Notes: generated by a model from the sequence alone, not told the origin. 64,000 bases of DNA from Acanthosepion esculentum (GCA_964036315.1 OZ038492.1:38970353-39034352); one strand, 5' to 3'; counted from the stretch's first letter, positions 23,240 to 34,989 are shown. Numbers and translations: made by a program.

Positions 23240-25985
23240 ATGTCACCCCAAGCAGGGCGGTATGTCACTAGCACACAAGGGGTTACAGAGAGTGGGAGTG
23301 AGAGTAAAGAGGCGTGATAAAGAAAACGATGAAGAGAAGGACAGGGATTTGATCAAGCCATCTGGAGATGTCGATTGACATTGCATTTGTATATTTGGAG
23401 ATTATAGCTATCAGGGGAAAAAAAAAGGTAATAGGAATCGATTTCCACAGCCGGGAAGTGCAAGGCATGAAACTATTGCCGTAGAAGAGACGGCGGCATT
23501 TAATTGTTTCAACAGTAAAAGGGTGGGGTCGAGATGCCAGCCTAGTTGCACGTTTAAATTCATACTAGTGAAAATAGCTTGTCGGAGCAGTTACCCTGAA
23601 AGTATTTGTAGAAAAAACAGAGGGAAACCACGACACGTCTATAAAAGAGCGACTGTAAACGAGATGCCAGATCAGGACCAATCACATTGCATATCCATCT
23701 CTAGATTTTCTCAAGGACCTTAAGATGAACAGTGGGACACCAGACCATATATGGTAGCAGTATTCCATGCAAGGTAAAATGGTTGATTTATAGATTTGAA
23801 GGATGGACTCCGGCGAGAAAATCTTTCTGGTACGAAACAGGGAACCAACCTTCCTTGAGGTGGATGAAGCTGTTGATTCAATGTATTTATTCCAGCTCAG
23901 TTCAGTGGACAGTGTGAGACCAAGCAGTCTTAAATTGTTGCTCTCGTGGAGTTGAGTATCAAACATTATAATGGGCGGCAGGGATGGTTCCATGTGGTGA
24001 TTACTAGAGAACAGTTTTGTTTTTGAGGCATTAAAGTTAAACAGCCATTTCCTGCCCCAGTCTACAATCGATTGGAGGTCTTTTTCGAGACTAATGGACA
24101 GATTATTTTTGTCAGCGATACCAGATTTGCTTTTGAAGCAGGAGTAAATAGTAGATGCCTTCTTTGGAATTGATGTCATCGAGAAGATGAAGATAAGGAA
24201 TAGAGTAGGGTCCAGGATAGAGCCTTGGGGAACACCTGCATTTGTGGGAAAGGAACTGGAGGGGAATACGTTAAGGACGACATTTATTAGACGGTTTGAG
24301 AGGAATGATCGTATTAAGTCAAATAATCGACCTGAAATTCCGTATCCCTGAAGCGCACGAAGGAGGCCGGCATGCCAAACCCTTTCAAACGCTTTAGAGA
24401 TATTTAGATCCACTAAACGAGCTTCTCCGTTATTGTGTAGTGATTAGTACATAATTTGAGTTATGGTCGTGAACGTATCAGCTGTAGAACGGCCAAAGCG
24501 GAAACTATATTGCTTGTCAGAGAGAAGATCATGTGCTTAACCACTCCGGCGTTGATTAAAAGCTTCAAAGTCTTTGCCGAAGAGTGGTAGGAGACTGATA
24601 GGACGGTGGTTAAATGGGTCAGCAGGGTCTCCTGGATTCGTAAAGACATGTACAATAGATGAGGACTTCCAACAGGATGGAAAGCAAGATTCCTTGAGGC
24701 AGTAGTTATATAATTCGGAGTGGGCAGGGGCCAGTTCAGGAGCACATTTATCAGGAAAATTGCTGCTATCCTGTCTCCATCGCTAGCGTTATGGGAGTCT
24801 AATTTAGAGATGATGTCCAGTACCAACGAATGGGTTATATGCAACTCACTCAATAGGCCCTCAGTTCTAGGAAGGAAATCGGGTGTGGGTACACCGGATG
24901 AATCGAGCGTTGAGTTGGATGATAATTTCCGAGCAAAGCATTCAGCCTTATCAGCTGAGGAGTTCAAGACCTGAAATTGGTTGAACAAAGGTGGTATTGT
25001 GGATTTCCTGACACTCTTTCAGAGACGCCAATAATCCTTGGAGCCGAATGTGCGAGATGCAATACGTTGTTTCATTCTATCAGCAAATAGTGACTTTGCT
25101 TCATTGAGGACACGTTTGCACTCGTTATAGGCGGAAGAAGTGAGCAAGCAGCAGAGAATCAAGATGATGAGCGCGATTTAACCTTATATTTCCTTGCGAG
25201 GATGAAAGCCTTGATTCCAGCTTTTACCCAGGAGGAGACCTCGGAAGCGAATTCATGAGTGGGAAGCTTACTGACCACATCCCAGAGTACATCGCGAAGG
25301 AAATCCCGGAAAGAGTCCCAGTCTGTTCGTTGATAACAGTAAGATGTTCTGTTGGCAGGAGCTTCTTTGTTGGCTGTGGAGTAGAAGGAGATGTTGACAG
25401 ACACAACAGCATAATCAGAGTTGCCAAGAGGGCAGAGATGCATGGAGCGACAGGACTCGGGGAAGGAGGTAAAACAGAGGTCGCAAAGGGAAGCCTTACC
25501 GTTCAAGTTGTTGGGGAAATGTGTGAGAAAGTCAACAATTTGCGTGAGGGATTGAGAAATTGAAAAGGGTTTCTATGCCAGTAAGGTCAGTTATAGAGTT
25601 TTTAAACCACTGGTTATGGTGAGCGTTAAAGTCCCCGAACATGAATATATGAGCAAACGGATAAAGAGAGATAGCCTTGCCTATATTGTCAGAAATTGTT
25701 TCTAGTACACCAAAGTCTGGGGAGGATCGCGAGCGATAGATGAAATGGTAGCTTACAGCATTGAGAAGAGATAGACGGAAACACATGTATGAATTGTCTG
25801 GAGATTCGAGAGAGAGAGAGAGGGAGAGAGATCTCTAGCCAGTGGGAGATGGTCCTTGACGTAAACTCCAAGGCCGAGAGTTTGAGGATATTTTCTAAGG
25901 AAAAGAAAGTAGCCGGGGTTCGAGAAGCCAGAGGAGGGGATAAACGAGTCGAGGTTGGTCTCATAGAGAGCCAGTTTTAAAAGAA
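23240..25985 (-). pseudogene. CR1/Jockey-type LINE, 5'-truncated and decayed
   Basis: A minus-strand sister of the LINE at 44.3-47.35 kb, sharing the 3' end (GTTACAGAGAGTGGGAGTG, CCCCAAGCAGGGCGG). RT pieces include ISKAFERVWHAGLLRALQGY, VPQGSILDPTLFLIFIFSM, DWGRKWLFNFNASKTKLFSS and LQIYKSTILPCMEYCYHIWS (frame 24413-23682, 243 residues). The catalytic YADD box is missing: a deletion joins FIFSMTSIP to STIYSCF. Upstream frames (24988-24461, 25506-25159, 25786-25532) carry the RT fingers, the WDSFRDFL linker and the endonuclease motif FGDFNAHHNQW. The 5' end lies near 25985, inside the endonuclease region. Confidence 0.9.
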
Positions 25986-26208
25986 AATAAAAATTGCGCG
26001 CAAAATGAATGTAAACAAACTACAGAGATCTATTGCGTATGCGAAGAAAGATTATGACGAATTAAGGTGTTGAATAAAGTAAATTAATTTTATTATTTCC
26101 AAATTCTTATAACTTTGACGTACATAGGACGCTGAAGGTAAAAACCAAAGGCCCAAAAGCACTCCGCAGGAGCTAGCCTAAAGACCGCACGAAGGGAGTC
26201 TTTTAGTC

Positions 26209-26218
26209 TGACACACAC

Positions 26219-26292
<74 letters not shown>

Positions 26293-26293
26293 A
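26209..26293. repeat. Self-complementary (CA)n-ATATAT-(TG)n microsatellite
   Basis: A CA run of about 50 bases is followed by ATATAT and a TG run of about 28 bases. The two halves can fold on each other as a long hairpin. Confidence 0.95.
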
Positions 26294-26499
26294 TCATTAT
26301 GTAAATATTATTTTAGTATGTATACGCGTTTGGGATGTTACTGCTGTTTTGATTTTGTTTCTTTTTGTTTCTTTTCTTAAACTGTGAAAAACGCTGCATC
26401 CGAAAAAGTGCCAATAATAGGAGTTTCCATACCCAGCCACACATATATACACTTTTATGATAATGTTATCCTGTTTGAATTCACAGATACCTCCTCCTA

Positions 26500-26692
26500 T
26501 ACTGGTTGCCACCCAAGGCTATAGGACCCAATCTATAATGCTATTTTACACATAAATGTGGGCGAATCGATGAGTTCATACCAAGCGTAGATGCACGTAA
26601 ATGAATGTAATGAACTCGACTGAAATTCGAACTCTGCTCTCCGATTCCGCAATCTAGCCATTACTCCATCGTGCTTCCTAAATTAAGAAGTC
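26500..26692 (-). mobile_element. tRNA-SINE copy without tail
   Basis: GGTTGCCACCCAAGGCTATA, CACGTAAATGAATGTAATG, CGACTGAAATTCGAACTCTG, CTCCGATTCCGCAATC and CATTACTCCATCGTGC reproduce the SINE body and tRNA-like head in minus orientation. Confidence 0.88.
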
Positions 26693-27057
26693 CTACTAAA
26701 AGAAAATGTAGGCTTGTTGTTATTAATTTCACTGTTCACGCAATAAAATCGAAGTGAAATAAATGGATAGTTTACCTATCAGCAAAACGTGAAAATTGTG
26801 AGCGAATGATAGAAGGACAGCGTTATGCGTGCGCAGATACGGCGGTTGATCTACAAAAATGAAGAGGATACAAAATCCTTACCGGAAATGACGAACATGC
26901 CACACTTAGAACATGATATCTGTCGTATGGCAAACTATGAACGCATACAGGGTTATCACTTCTGAAACATTTTCATTTCTTTTTACCCATATATCCATGA
27001 TATCGTGTTTCGCAGGATTCACAAATAATGAACCAGTTCGCTTATTATACGTTCCAT

Positions 27058-27330
27058 ATACGCGCATTGCCAAGTGGTTAGACAGTTTGATTTCCGACAA
27101 TGGGACTCGGGTTCGAATCTCATCAGGATCGATTCATCAGGTTGGTGGTTTATTCGTGTTATCGACATGGGGTGGGAAAACCATACCACGGGTTAATTCA
27201 AACCTTGTGAGTGAAATTGGGTAGACGGAACTAGTTTTTGAGCTGTCGATGGTCGTGCCAACTTGGACCACGTGTTGAGCGTACTGACCTTGTCCAAATA
27301 ATTGATCATGCCATATAATGCGTTCTTTAC
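27058..27330 (+). mobile_element. Second tRNA-SINE family, A and B boxes intact
   Basis: An RNA polymerase III A box TTGCCAAGTGG lies at 27067-27077 and a B box GGTTCGAATCT at 27110-27120, in canonical order and spacing. A body without coding content follows (TTGGTGGTTTATTCGTG, CATGGGGTGGGAAAACC, GGCTGTCGATGG-like) to about 27330. The head would not fold as a normal tRNA and the segment is far longer than a tRNA gene, so a SINE is the better reading. Its body differs from the main SINE family in this window. Confidence 0.72.
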
Positions 27331-27544
27331 TTCATCTAAGAGTAAATAAGGTTACACAACAACAGGTGAGCTCTGTGGATGTTGAACAAACACTGAACAG
27401 GCATCTGCAAGAGAGATAGGCTAGCTGTCCAAATAGACAGTCATACGAGAGGCCAGCCACTATACTAACGTTCTATAATTCTAACCTAATATGAAGACTT
27501 AATTAATCGTAATAAATAACAGAAAGCTATGAAACTATCATTCA

Positions 27545-27730
27545 TTTCTTTTTGTAATGCCGGATACGACACAGAAAGCCGAACATGAATTGGCCCTCCA
27601 AACACTAAACAAATTACGAAGAAATAACAAAATTTCGTTAGAAACAAAGAAGAAAATGCTGAGCTGGTATGTAATATATATCCTACTATATGACAGTGAA
27701 AGCTACAAGGGATACATATGTTGACCATGT
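27545..27730 (+). pseudogene. RTE-clade LINE fragment (RT C-terminal side)
   Basis: KISLETKKKMLSWYVIYILLY (plus strand, about 27628-27700) matches the isLETrKR.L.cYV.SillYG.E.WT block after the RT of RTE/BovB-type LINEs. The same block recurs near 33.7 and 58.6 kb. Confidence 0.72.
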
Positions 27731-28339
27731 TCACCATAGTCTATGAATATAGAATCCAGAGCAGTACGTAATCTGTTCAATGAAACAACGTTAAAGATTA
27801 ACACTCACGAGTCAGACACTCTACTGAATCTGACTATATCGCCAATACCACCACCAGCTGTTCCGCAATTCTTCAGCCTTCGATATCAAAGGCTGGCAGT
27901 GAATATTCCGGAAACAAAACATGGCCGCCTTTTATACACGCCTAATTGAATATTTTGAGCCTTCTGATTGGTTAAAACTTCTATTGGTGAACTATAAAAT
28001 GAGTCAGCTCATTTTGACTGGCTCACTAGTATACCATAGTACCCAAAAACCCCAACAACATAGTTGTGGAGAGTCATGATCGGCTCTCTCCTGAGGGTAC
28101 AATGCGCAGACAAGAAGTTTTTCAGGATATAGGCGATAATTTCCAAAGATTATTTTTATTATCGGTGAATTTCCATCTAATATTGAGAAAGGGAAATGGT
28201 TTCCTGTTGCCCCCTGAACGCTTTGAAAATCAGAGTTTATCTTGACTTAGAGTTTTTGCCACCTAACCTAAGCTGGCATTTGTCTGATAGCTAGCAGGGA
28301 AAATAATGAATTCCCCCAATGTCATACCTACCAAGATAG

Positions 28340-28600
28340 AGCGACTTAATAAAATTATATGCTGAACTGCGTCAAAAGAATAGTGAATTCAAATGGACTC
28401 AGAGGCAAAGTTTACTGTTTGATGTTATTAAAAATATTCACGCAAAAAACAAAAATTGGAAAAATATTTTATCCCAAAAAGTTACTTTAACTATGGATGC
28501 GAGTGAATGAGCTGGATCAGCATATTTCATCGCAACAAAGCCATGAAATATAGTACTTTTCAAGGTGAATAGTCATTGTCTGGTGCACAGAGAATTCGAT
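28340..28600 (+). pseudogene. Ty3/gypsy pol remnant: start of RNase H
   Basis: In plus-strand frames, KLYAELRQKNSEFKWTQ, then LLFDVIKNIHAKN and VTLTMDASE with AGSAYFIA. The last is the first catalytic Asp strand of a gypsy RNase H (LTTDAS..G.GAVL). It is frameshifted and interrupted at about 28600 by an RTE LINE fragment, resuming near 28836. Confidence 0.75.
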
Positions 28601-28835
28601 ATTTTTTATTAGGCAGATGAAATTTCTGGGACACGTGATGAGAAATGAGGGCATGGAGAATCTGATCCTCACGGGAGGAAAAGAGGTGAAAAGAGACAGG
28701 TGAAAGCAGCGTGGACTGGGGGAGTTGGCAGAAACACAAAACTTGTTGAGAGCCACGAGGAATAGGGGGAAGTGGCGGGCAATGATCGCCTACGTTCTAA
28801 AAGGACACGGCACATAAAAAGAAGAAAAGAAGTCG
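28600..28835 (+). mobile_element. RTE-clade LINE 3' end inserted in gypsy pol
   Basis: QMKFLGHVMRNEGMENLILTG, GGKEVKRDR, then LLRATRNRGKWRAMIAYVLK and GHGT* followed by AAAAAGAAGAAAAGAAG. This is the C-terminus of an RTE/BovB-type protein (YFGH..R...LE...L.GKIEG.R.RGRQR...W....) with its A/G-rich tail. It is heavily 5'-truncated and sits between two RNase H halves. Confidence 0.85.
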
Positions 28836-29390
28836 TTTATATTGAAGTCGGACCATAAACCTCTAGAGTTTATTTTTAATCTTAGAAACGAGTGACCAAA
28901 AGTTACATCTTCCAGAATTCTGGACAATAAATTAATGGAATATGATTTGGACATTAATTATGTAAAAGAAAATACAATACCACATGTCGATGCGCTGTCA
29001 AGGTTACCATTTGATAAAAATTATTAAAAAAATGGAAATTCTTTATTAAGAAATATTACAATGTGATGAACCTCACATGTTATCTCTATAAAGATTGGCA
29101 TCGGAAACTTTAGATGAACCAATATTTAGCAAGATTGTTGAAAGAATAAGAAGAAACAGGTTGAGCAATTGTACCAAAACTGTAATACCTAAAGAAATAA
29201 GACATAAATTAACGATGAAAAACGGCGTTATATCCAATGAAGATGTCATAGTACCACCACAAACAGTAAGAAAATATATATTTTAAAAAGTGTAAACGAT
29301 GCTGCCCATTGTGGGCTAACAGATACAAAGAAGAGATTAAAATTGGAGACATGGTGGCCGGGGTCATAGAAAAATATTAACATTTTTGTG
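28836..29390 (+). pseudogene. Ty3/gypsy pol remnant: RNase H end and integrase zinc domain
   Basis: FILKSDHKPLEFIFNLRNE and YDLDINYVKENTIPHVDALSRLP fragments form the RNase H C-terminus (DHKPL, DALSRLP; about 28845-29010). The 63-residue frame at 29095-29286 (IVERIRRNRLSNCTKTVIP) leads into AAHCGLTDTKKRLKLETWWPG (about 29298-29360). That is the H2C2 zinc-binding region that opens a gypsy integrase. The DDE core is absent. Confidence 0.85.
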
Positions 29391-29394
29391 TTGT

Positions 29395-29740
29395 AAATAA
29401 GATAACTCAAATTCACTAGCCGAGACTCCTTAAATTCAAAGTGAGTCATTTGAATTTCATCGCAGTCAGGTAGTTCGCTGCCAGGCTCGCGATTGACTTG
29501 TCGAACACTCATCGGGCAGAGAGGAACCCAGACGATCCTCTGCCTATGGGCAGATTCTCGTTTGGGGTGGTACATAAACTCGACCTGTGTAGAAATTTTG
29601 CCCGAGAATATGGGCTCGGAATTGCCCCATATCAAAAATCGGCCCTGTGCTACATCTTGCCTTGAAGGGATGTTGGTAAATACCAGTCCTTTGAAGTCAG
29701 TCGGGCAGAATTTCTAATGAATTCACGGCAAGTAGCATAA
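29395..29740. other. Possible LTR-like region (unproven)
   Basis: This GC-richer segment separates the gypsy pol remnant from a gypsy PBS/gag. It could hold a degraded LTR, but I could not find a second copy in the window or define TG...CA ends. Confidence 0.3.
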
Positions 29741-30480
29741 GAGAGACAATATTATAACCACGGGGAGTGAATTATAACAGTGGCGACGAGGAATCGACAC
29801 TCATAAGGATTAGGTAAAGCTACTTTTTGCTTAGGCGAACATGACAGCGAGGAGGAGAATTTAGAAGCACGTTGGTTTAATTTTTTTTTCATCAGTGTGT
29901 ATCAAAAAGAAAAAAAGTGAAAGAAGGAAAAAAAACAAATATTCTCTGATTATGGAAGAGTTATTAACACAAGTTGTAAAAAATCAACAGCAGCAGCAGC
30001 AACAACAGCAGTTGTTGCAACTCCAGAAACAACAAAATTGAATCGAAAAAATGCGGAAGAAAACGGAAAATTCTCCAACTTCCTTCACTCCCGACGCACT
30101 GGCAAAAGCCATAACTGAATTCACATACAATTCAGATGATGGAATTACGTTTTCTGCTTATTTTAGAAGATACGAGCAACTTTCCAAAGAAGAATGCAGC
30201 AACTGTGAAGACGAGAAAAAAAAGGTCTTTTGTTGAGAAAGTTAGTAGCAGTAGAACATGAATAATATTGTAATTTTGTCCTAACAAAAAAATAACAACT
30301 AAAAAAAAAACTGGATAAATTTCCTTTGAAGAAACAGTAAATAATCTGACTAAACATTTTAGAGAGAATAGTTCGTTATTCAGTACTCATTGGAAGTGTA
30401 TGAGTCAGACGAATAAAAGAACACCGAGCTTTTGTCACATATGCTGGAATCGTTAATAAGTAAAATGAGCTAAAATAAAT
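29740..30480 (+). pseudogene. Ty3/gypsy 5' leader and gag N-terminus (broken)
   Basis: At about 29779 AACAGTGGCGACGAGGAATC looks like the LTR end plus a TGG-starting primer-binding site. An ATG at about 29952 opens MEELLTQVVKNQQQQQQ, then a stop. The next frame (30051-30236) has FTPDALAKAITEFTYNSDDG and ITFSAYFRRYEQLSKEECS, a typical gypsy gag start (I.EF.Y....TF..W..RYE). Later frames give SFEETVNNLTKHFRENSSLF. Frameshifts and stops make it inactive. It lies 3' of pol remnants, so it is a different copy or a rearranged one. Confidence 0.78.
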
Positions 30481-30734
30481 TCAATATTAATTTGCATAAA
30501 AAATTCAGGAACATGTTTTACACACATTCGTTTATTAGAAATTAAATTATGCCACTTAGTCATCTCCATTGCTTACCAGAAATTTTCCGCTAATCTGATG
30601 TATATTAAGGAGATTTTTCTGAAATTTAACAAATTTGTAAAACTATCAATATTTTGCTCATGTCTTAAAATACTTGTTAAAAATATACTCCTTGTATTTG
30701 GCTTGATATATTTTGAATTCAGAGTTTTTCCTTC

Positions 30735-30925
30735 TCCTACCACCCAAGAACCCAGTCTGTCCTATTAGCTGGGGGTGAATAAGAGGATTCATACCGTTCC
30801 CAATGGTATTCTTACGTATGTGAATGTAATGAATCCGACTGGAATTCGAACTCAGCTCTCCGATTCCTCAAACCGAGTCGCTATCCATATACATATCCCT
30901 TACTCCACCGTGCCTTTCCTTATGT
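30735..30925 (-). mobile_element. tRNA-SINE copy
   Basis: CCCAGTCTGTCCTATTAGC, GAGGATTCATACCGTTCCC, GTGAATGTAATGAATCCGAC, GGAATTCGAACTCAGCTCTC and CCTTACTCCACCGTGCC are body and head of the main SINE. A 14-bp AT-rich insertion (ATACATATCC region) interrupts the head. Confidence 0.88.
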
Positions 30926-30929
30926 ATAT

Positions 30930-31595
30930 AAACAATTGCGCTCTTCGTGCTCCACAAGAAAGGTATATTTATTAATTAAACATTTTTGCACTGTGAGAAA
31001 AATTATATGTTTATATATTAATTCCTTACGTCAATAAATTGTATCAATTCATTTTTGATTTTGTTCCCCTTGACCTAGATTTACAATTCGCAATATTTGG
31101 ATCCGGTGTAAAGATGATGTTTGTTTTTTTTTACAATATTTACAGAGTGTACATTTCATAAACATATATATTTGCCCGTTCAGAGGTAATCAATTTTTGG
31201 CACCTTAACTATTACCTTACTTCTCGTATTTCATCAAAATCCAATCCCTCTAAGCGTTTTCTAGTGAGCCAATAGAGAAAGCTTCATTATAGCAACGTAT
31301 CCAGCTTTTGATCCGTTAATTTTTCAGGCTACCAATTTCTTTGAGATCATGTTTTTTCTCGTTTTAACGTGAGCAGCAAAACATCTTAATCATGCCTCAA
31401 CGAAATCGGTATCTTTTAATACCAATTCAGATCCCACCGTCAATCCCGTTGTTATGATGTCGTTTTCGAGAAGAAAGCAAGAAGCAATTGCCAATCCATA
31501 TAATAATTTTAAAAATATCTGTATTTTCTAAGTATATTCTATGAATTGTTGTTTCCTCTCTATTTTTCAATAATGCATTTAGAGATTGTTGATAA
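30930..31595. other. Unassigned AT-rich DNA
   Basis: No recognised coding or repeat features. Confidence 0.4.
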
Positions 31596-31748
31596 AGTAC
31601 AAAGAAGAATCCGCTCTGTTATTGGTTTCTTATCAAATCGAGAATGAAAGTTGTCTTGAATGACAACTCTTTCAGATCATTTTGCCTTAATGCAAAATGG
31701 CTCTATCCTTGGACCTACGATATTGCTAATTTTCATCAATGACAACTA

Positions 31749-32078
31749 TTTATCCGTCCTCGGTATGAGGATAAACTACGTCCGACAGCAAGGCCTCTGA
31801 TCAGTAAGATTTGAGTAGCATGAAACCCCCTCTTAATTGCTGGTGTACCCAGGTCCACTCTGACCTGTTAGGGTCCCACGTATGGGCAAATAGTTAACCC
31901 CTAATCTGGGGTCAAAACGCTATGAAACCATGAGAATAATTTTATTACGAGAAATACTTTGTAAAAATTTATTATCAGTATTAAATGTTTGAAGAAAAAA
32001 TATTACAATTAATGAAAATTGTCGGCTTTAAATAACCCATTGTAGTTGATATGCCGTAAAACAAAACAAACCAAACCT
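31749..32078 (+). mobile_element. CTGGGTA dispersed element copy
   Basis: CCGTCCTCGGTATGAGG, AGCAAGGCCTCTGATCAG, CCCTCTTAATTGCTGG, TATGGGCAAATAGTTAACCC and a final TTTAAATAACCCATTG, TGATATGCCG and AAACAAACCAAACC. About 330 bp and inserted in the LINE RT. Confidence 0.88.
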
Positions 32079-32094
32079 GCCACTCTAGGGCTTC

Positions 32095-32441
32095 AAAATA
32101 CACTGACTGTACCTCTGCATAGGTGTAAGACCACAACAAATTCGACAGCAAGGTTTCTGATAAGGAGGTTTTGAGGAGCGTGGAACCACTGAGTTGTTGT
32201 TATTCCCAGGGTGGTAGCACCTGTTATTGTCCCAGATGTGGACAAATAGTTAACCCCCAAACTTGGGTCAAAACACATGAAAGTTTAAAAATAGGTTTTA
32301 CTACCAGCAACACATTTTTGGAAGAAAAAAATATTACCAACAATGTATTTTTGAAATAAAAAAATATTACCTGCAACAAAAATCTTTTTGGCATTAAATA
32401 ACCCTTTGAGGTTGATATGCCACAAACCAAACCAAACCAAA
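32095..32441 (+). mobile_element. CTGGGTA dispersed element, second consecutive copy
   Basis: GACAGCAAGGTTTCTGATAA, GGAGCGTGGAACCACTG, GACAAATAGTTAACCC, two to three TATTACC(A/T).CAA motifs (minisatellite-B units), GCATTAAATAACCC and an (AAACC)n end. Lies directly after the copy at 31749-32078 in the same orientation. Confidence 0.88.
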
Positions 32442-33204
32442 CAACCACTTATTCATGCTTTAATAGGAAGTCAAATCGGTTCGATAAGGTCAAGTGTGTA
32501 GCTGATCTTAAAACAATCAACATTCTGTTGTTAACTGGTGCAAAGAATGACTTGTCGTTCTTAACGCCTCCAATACAAAACTGCAAAACTGCTCTCTTTT
32601 ATTTTACTGGAAGAAACCGTTTTACAATCAATTAGAATGGTTGATTATAACCTCCAGGAGAGGAATTCATTTCGTGTTCTCGGAATAACGTTTCCCGCTG
32701 ACATAAAGTGGAAATATTATATCGAATCATTTGCGCAGCCCGCTACTAGGAAAGTTGGTTCACTGTGCCGAGCTAGACATTCTACCATTCAAGTCTACCA
32801 TTCGCCCTTGCTCTGAATATTGCTGCCACATCTGATTTAGTGCTCCTGTTATTTTATTAGGGATTCTTGATAAAGTCCAAAGAAGAATCTGCAATATTAT
32901 GTGTACCTACCTGGTATCTCGCTTTCAGTTACTTTCTCACCGCTATTACGTAGCCGCTCTGTGCAGTTTCTATAAATACTTGGTTATTGTTCTAATGAAC
33001 ATTCTTCGATGGAACCTAGGCTTTATAAATTTAAGTGCAGTATTAGATTGACGGCAGAGTCTCTTTATTTTACTGTTCAGTTGGCTAGATGTAACTGTAC
33101 ATTCTAGGCTAACAGTTTCTTCTGTCGCTTATGAAACTCCCTTCTGGATTTTGCTCTCCAGTCAACTTTGATAGTCAAAAATGTAAATACATTGTTCATT
33201 TTTA

Positions 33205-34720
33205 TCATCTGCCTTCATAATTCCTGTTCTTTTATTGTTCTCGCTTAATAGCGTTTGCTTTTTTCATATTCTTTCACCCTCAGCAATACTTTGCGTTTAA
33301 TGACATCATTGGCTTGTACGAAGTAAAATCAAAAGGGAACTTCATTTACTTATTGTATTCAAATATATTTACAAATTTTATATAATTTTTTTTTTTTCAA
33401 ATTAAAAGCTGCAATACCAGTTTGGAAAGCTATAGATTGAAGGGACTATTTCTCTCGACAGAAATTTCACACAAAACTAATGAATAATAATTACTGTGAT
33501 GTTAACTGATTTTCGATAATTGGGAGAAGCTCAAATAAATATCTTAACTGAAAATCCTTCTGCCTTTTTTTTTAAGTATCCAAGAGCGGAGAGATGTCAA
33601 CTCAAACAAGTACAGAAGTTTCCATATCCGGTAAACCCGAACGCCTATTAGAATAACAAAATATTCCTTCCGAGATATAAGCCAATGCTAGATTCATTAA
33701 AAATTCTTTAGAAACTAAGAAAAGAATGCTAGACGATTTCCTTCACAGACGAAAATGAAAACGGAGGAGACAGAGAACACTATAGACGGATAATTTAAGA
33801 CCGAGGTGTTAAGTAAAAAAGAAAGACAAATTAAACTTTTATTTACAATCATTAAGAAAATGTTGAACAAGAAACATAAAACCAAGGAGACGCAATGAGT
33901 TTTCTCATTTTCTATACGGATGGGAAGCAAAAATAATTTTGTGACGAGCAAAAGCGTTTAGAAAAAAAAAGTTTTTCTCATTAATCAAAAATACATTACC
34001 AAATTTCTTATTAATAAAATTAACTTTATTCTTAAAACTTTAAAACGGAAAAAACAAATAGCCGATATATCATAGCTGTAAAAGATGATTCATATTTCCT
34101 TCATATATTAAACCCAGAAGAATAATCGCACAGCCAGAAAAAAAACATAATAAACATTACCAATACAAATTTCATGTAACTAAATCTATTGTAGTAACCA
34201 TTTCTACACGTAGTCAAATATATTCTGCAAGTAGAAGTTAAATTACTATCGACATTTGTTATATTAAGTATTATAATTTAATAGTCACGCAGACGTACAT
34301 CAATTTGTCCCCCACAGATAGCGTATTCTCTTAAAATAGAAACAAAGATTAAGTCATCTAAATTTGGAATCGGCGTATAAAATATTCATGATAAAAATGT
34401 CCGTGGTGGATCGAAAAGTTGAGCAATATGCATAAAATAAAGAAAGAAAGAAAAATAAAGATAATTTTGTACGTAGAATGCTATTCGTGAAGCTGACAGC
34501 ATCGGGAATTTTACTTAATATTGATTTGTCTGGAGCAAGTTATTAATTGCTGAATACTCCAAGAGTAGGGGACTTGAGAGTATGAAATTTAGCTCCGTTT
34601 TCTCTCGTAATATACCGCAATTTATACACTTCTTGTGAAATCAAATTCAGAACTGCAGTCATCAACTGAGCCACTAATTTATTAACTACGAAAATAAGAG
34701 TGAAAGAGTGACACACACAG
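33205..34720. other. Mostly unassigned DNA with a possible RTE scrap
   Basis: At about 33650-33760 the plus-strand phrase ATTCTTTAGAAACTAAGAAAAG plus ATGCTAGACG resembles the SLETKKR.L block of the RTE fragments at 27.6 and 58.6 kb, then ACAGACGAAAATGAAAACGG. The rest shows nothing recognisable. Confidence 0.4.
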
Positions 34721-34723
34721 AGG

Positions 34724-34748
34724 CACTCACACACACACACACACACAC

Positions 34749-34793
<45 letters not shown>

Positions 34794-34796
34794 TAG

Positions 34797-34827
<31 letters not shown>

Positions 34828-34834
34828 GATAGTG
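34724..34834. repeat. (CA)n(TA)n(GATA)n microsatellite
   Basis: CA run, then TA run, then GATA tetranucleotides, in that order. Confidence 0.95.
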
Positions 34835-34913
34835 GACTCTCCCGTCGTATTCGGCGTATGAGGGTCAAGCAGCTCAGTTCCAATCTAGGAACCGTGTGAA
34901 ATGTGTGCGTGTG

Positions 34914-34918
<5 letters not shown>

Positions 34919-34989
<71 letters not shown>

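Larger units (their letters stand above)
31600..33200 (+). pseudogene. CR1/Jockey-type LINE RT, split by two CTGGGTA elements
   Basis: The RT block QNGSILGPTILLIFINDN (about 31690-31745) is followed by two foreign elements (31749-32441). The RT then resumes with YSCFNRKSNRFDKVK, NASNTKLQNCSLL, FRVLGITFPADIKW, KVGSLCRARHSTIQVYHS and a decayed C-terminus (TAESLYFTVQLARCNCTF) to about 33190. Residue order matches the minus-strand LINE at 44.3 kb (GSILGPTLFLIFIND, TTIYSCLKHKSSEADK, LLGLTLSADLRW, RKVGSLCRARK). The YADD box would fall exactly at the insertion. Many frameshifts. Confidence 0.85.

Noticed and set aside
27067..27120. A functional tRNA gene
   Set aside because: Good A and B boxes, but no acceptor-stem fold is apparent and a long body follows; SINE head.
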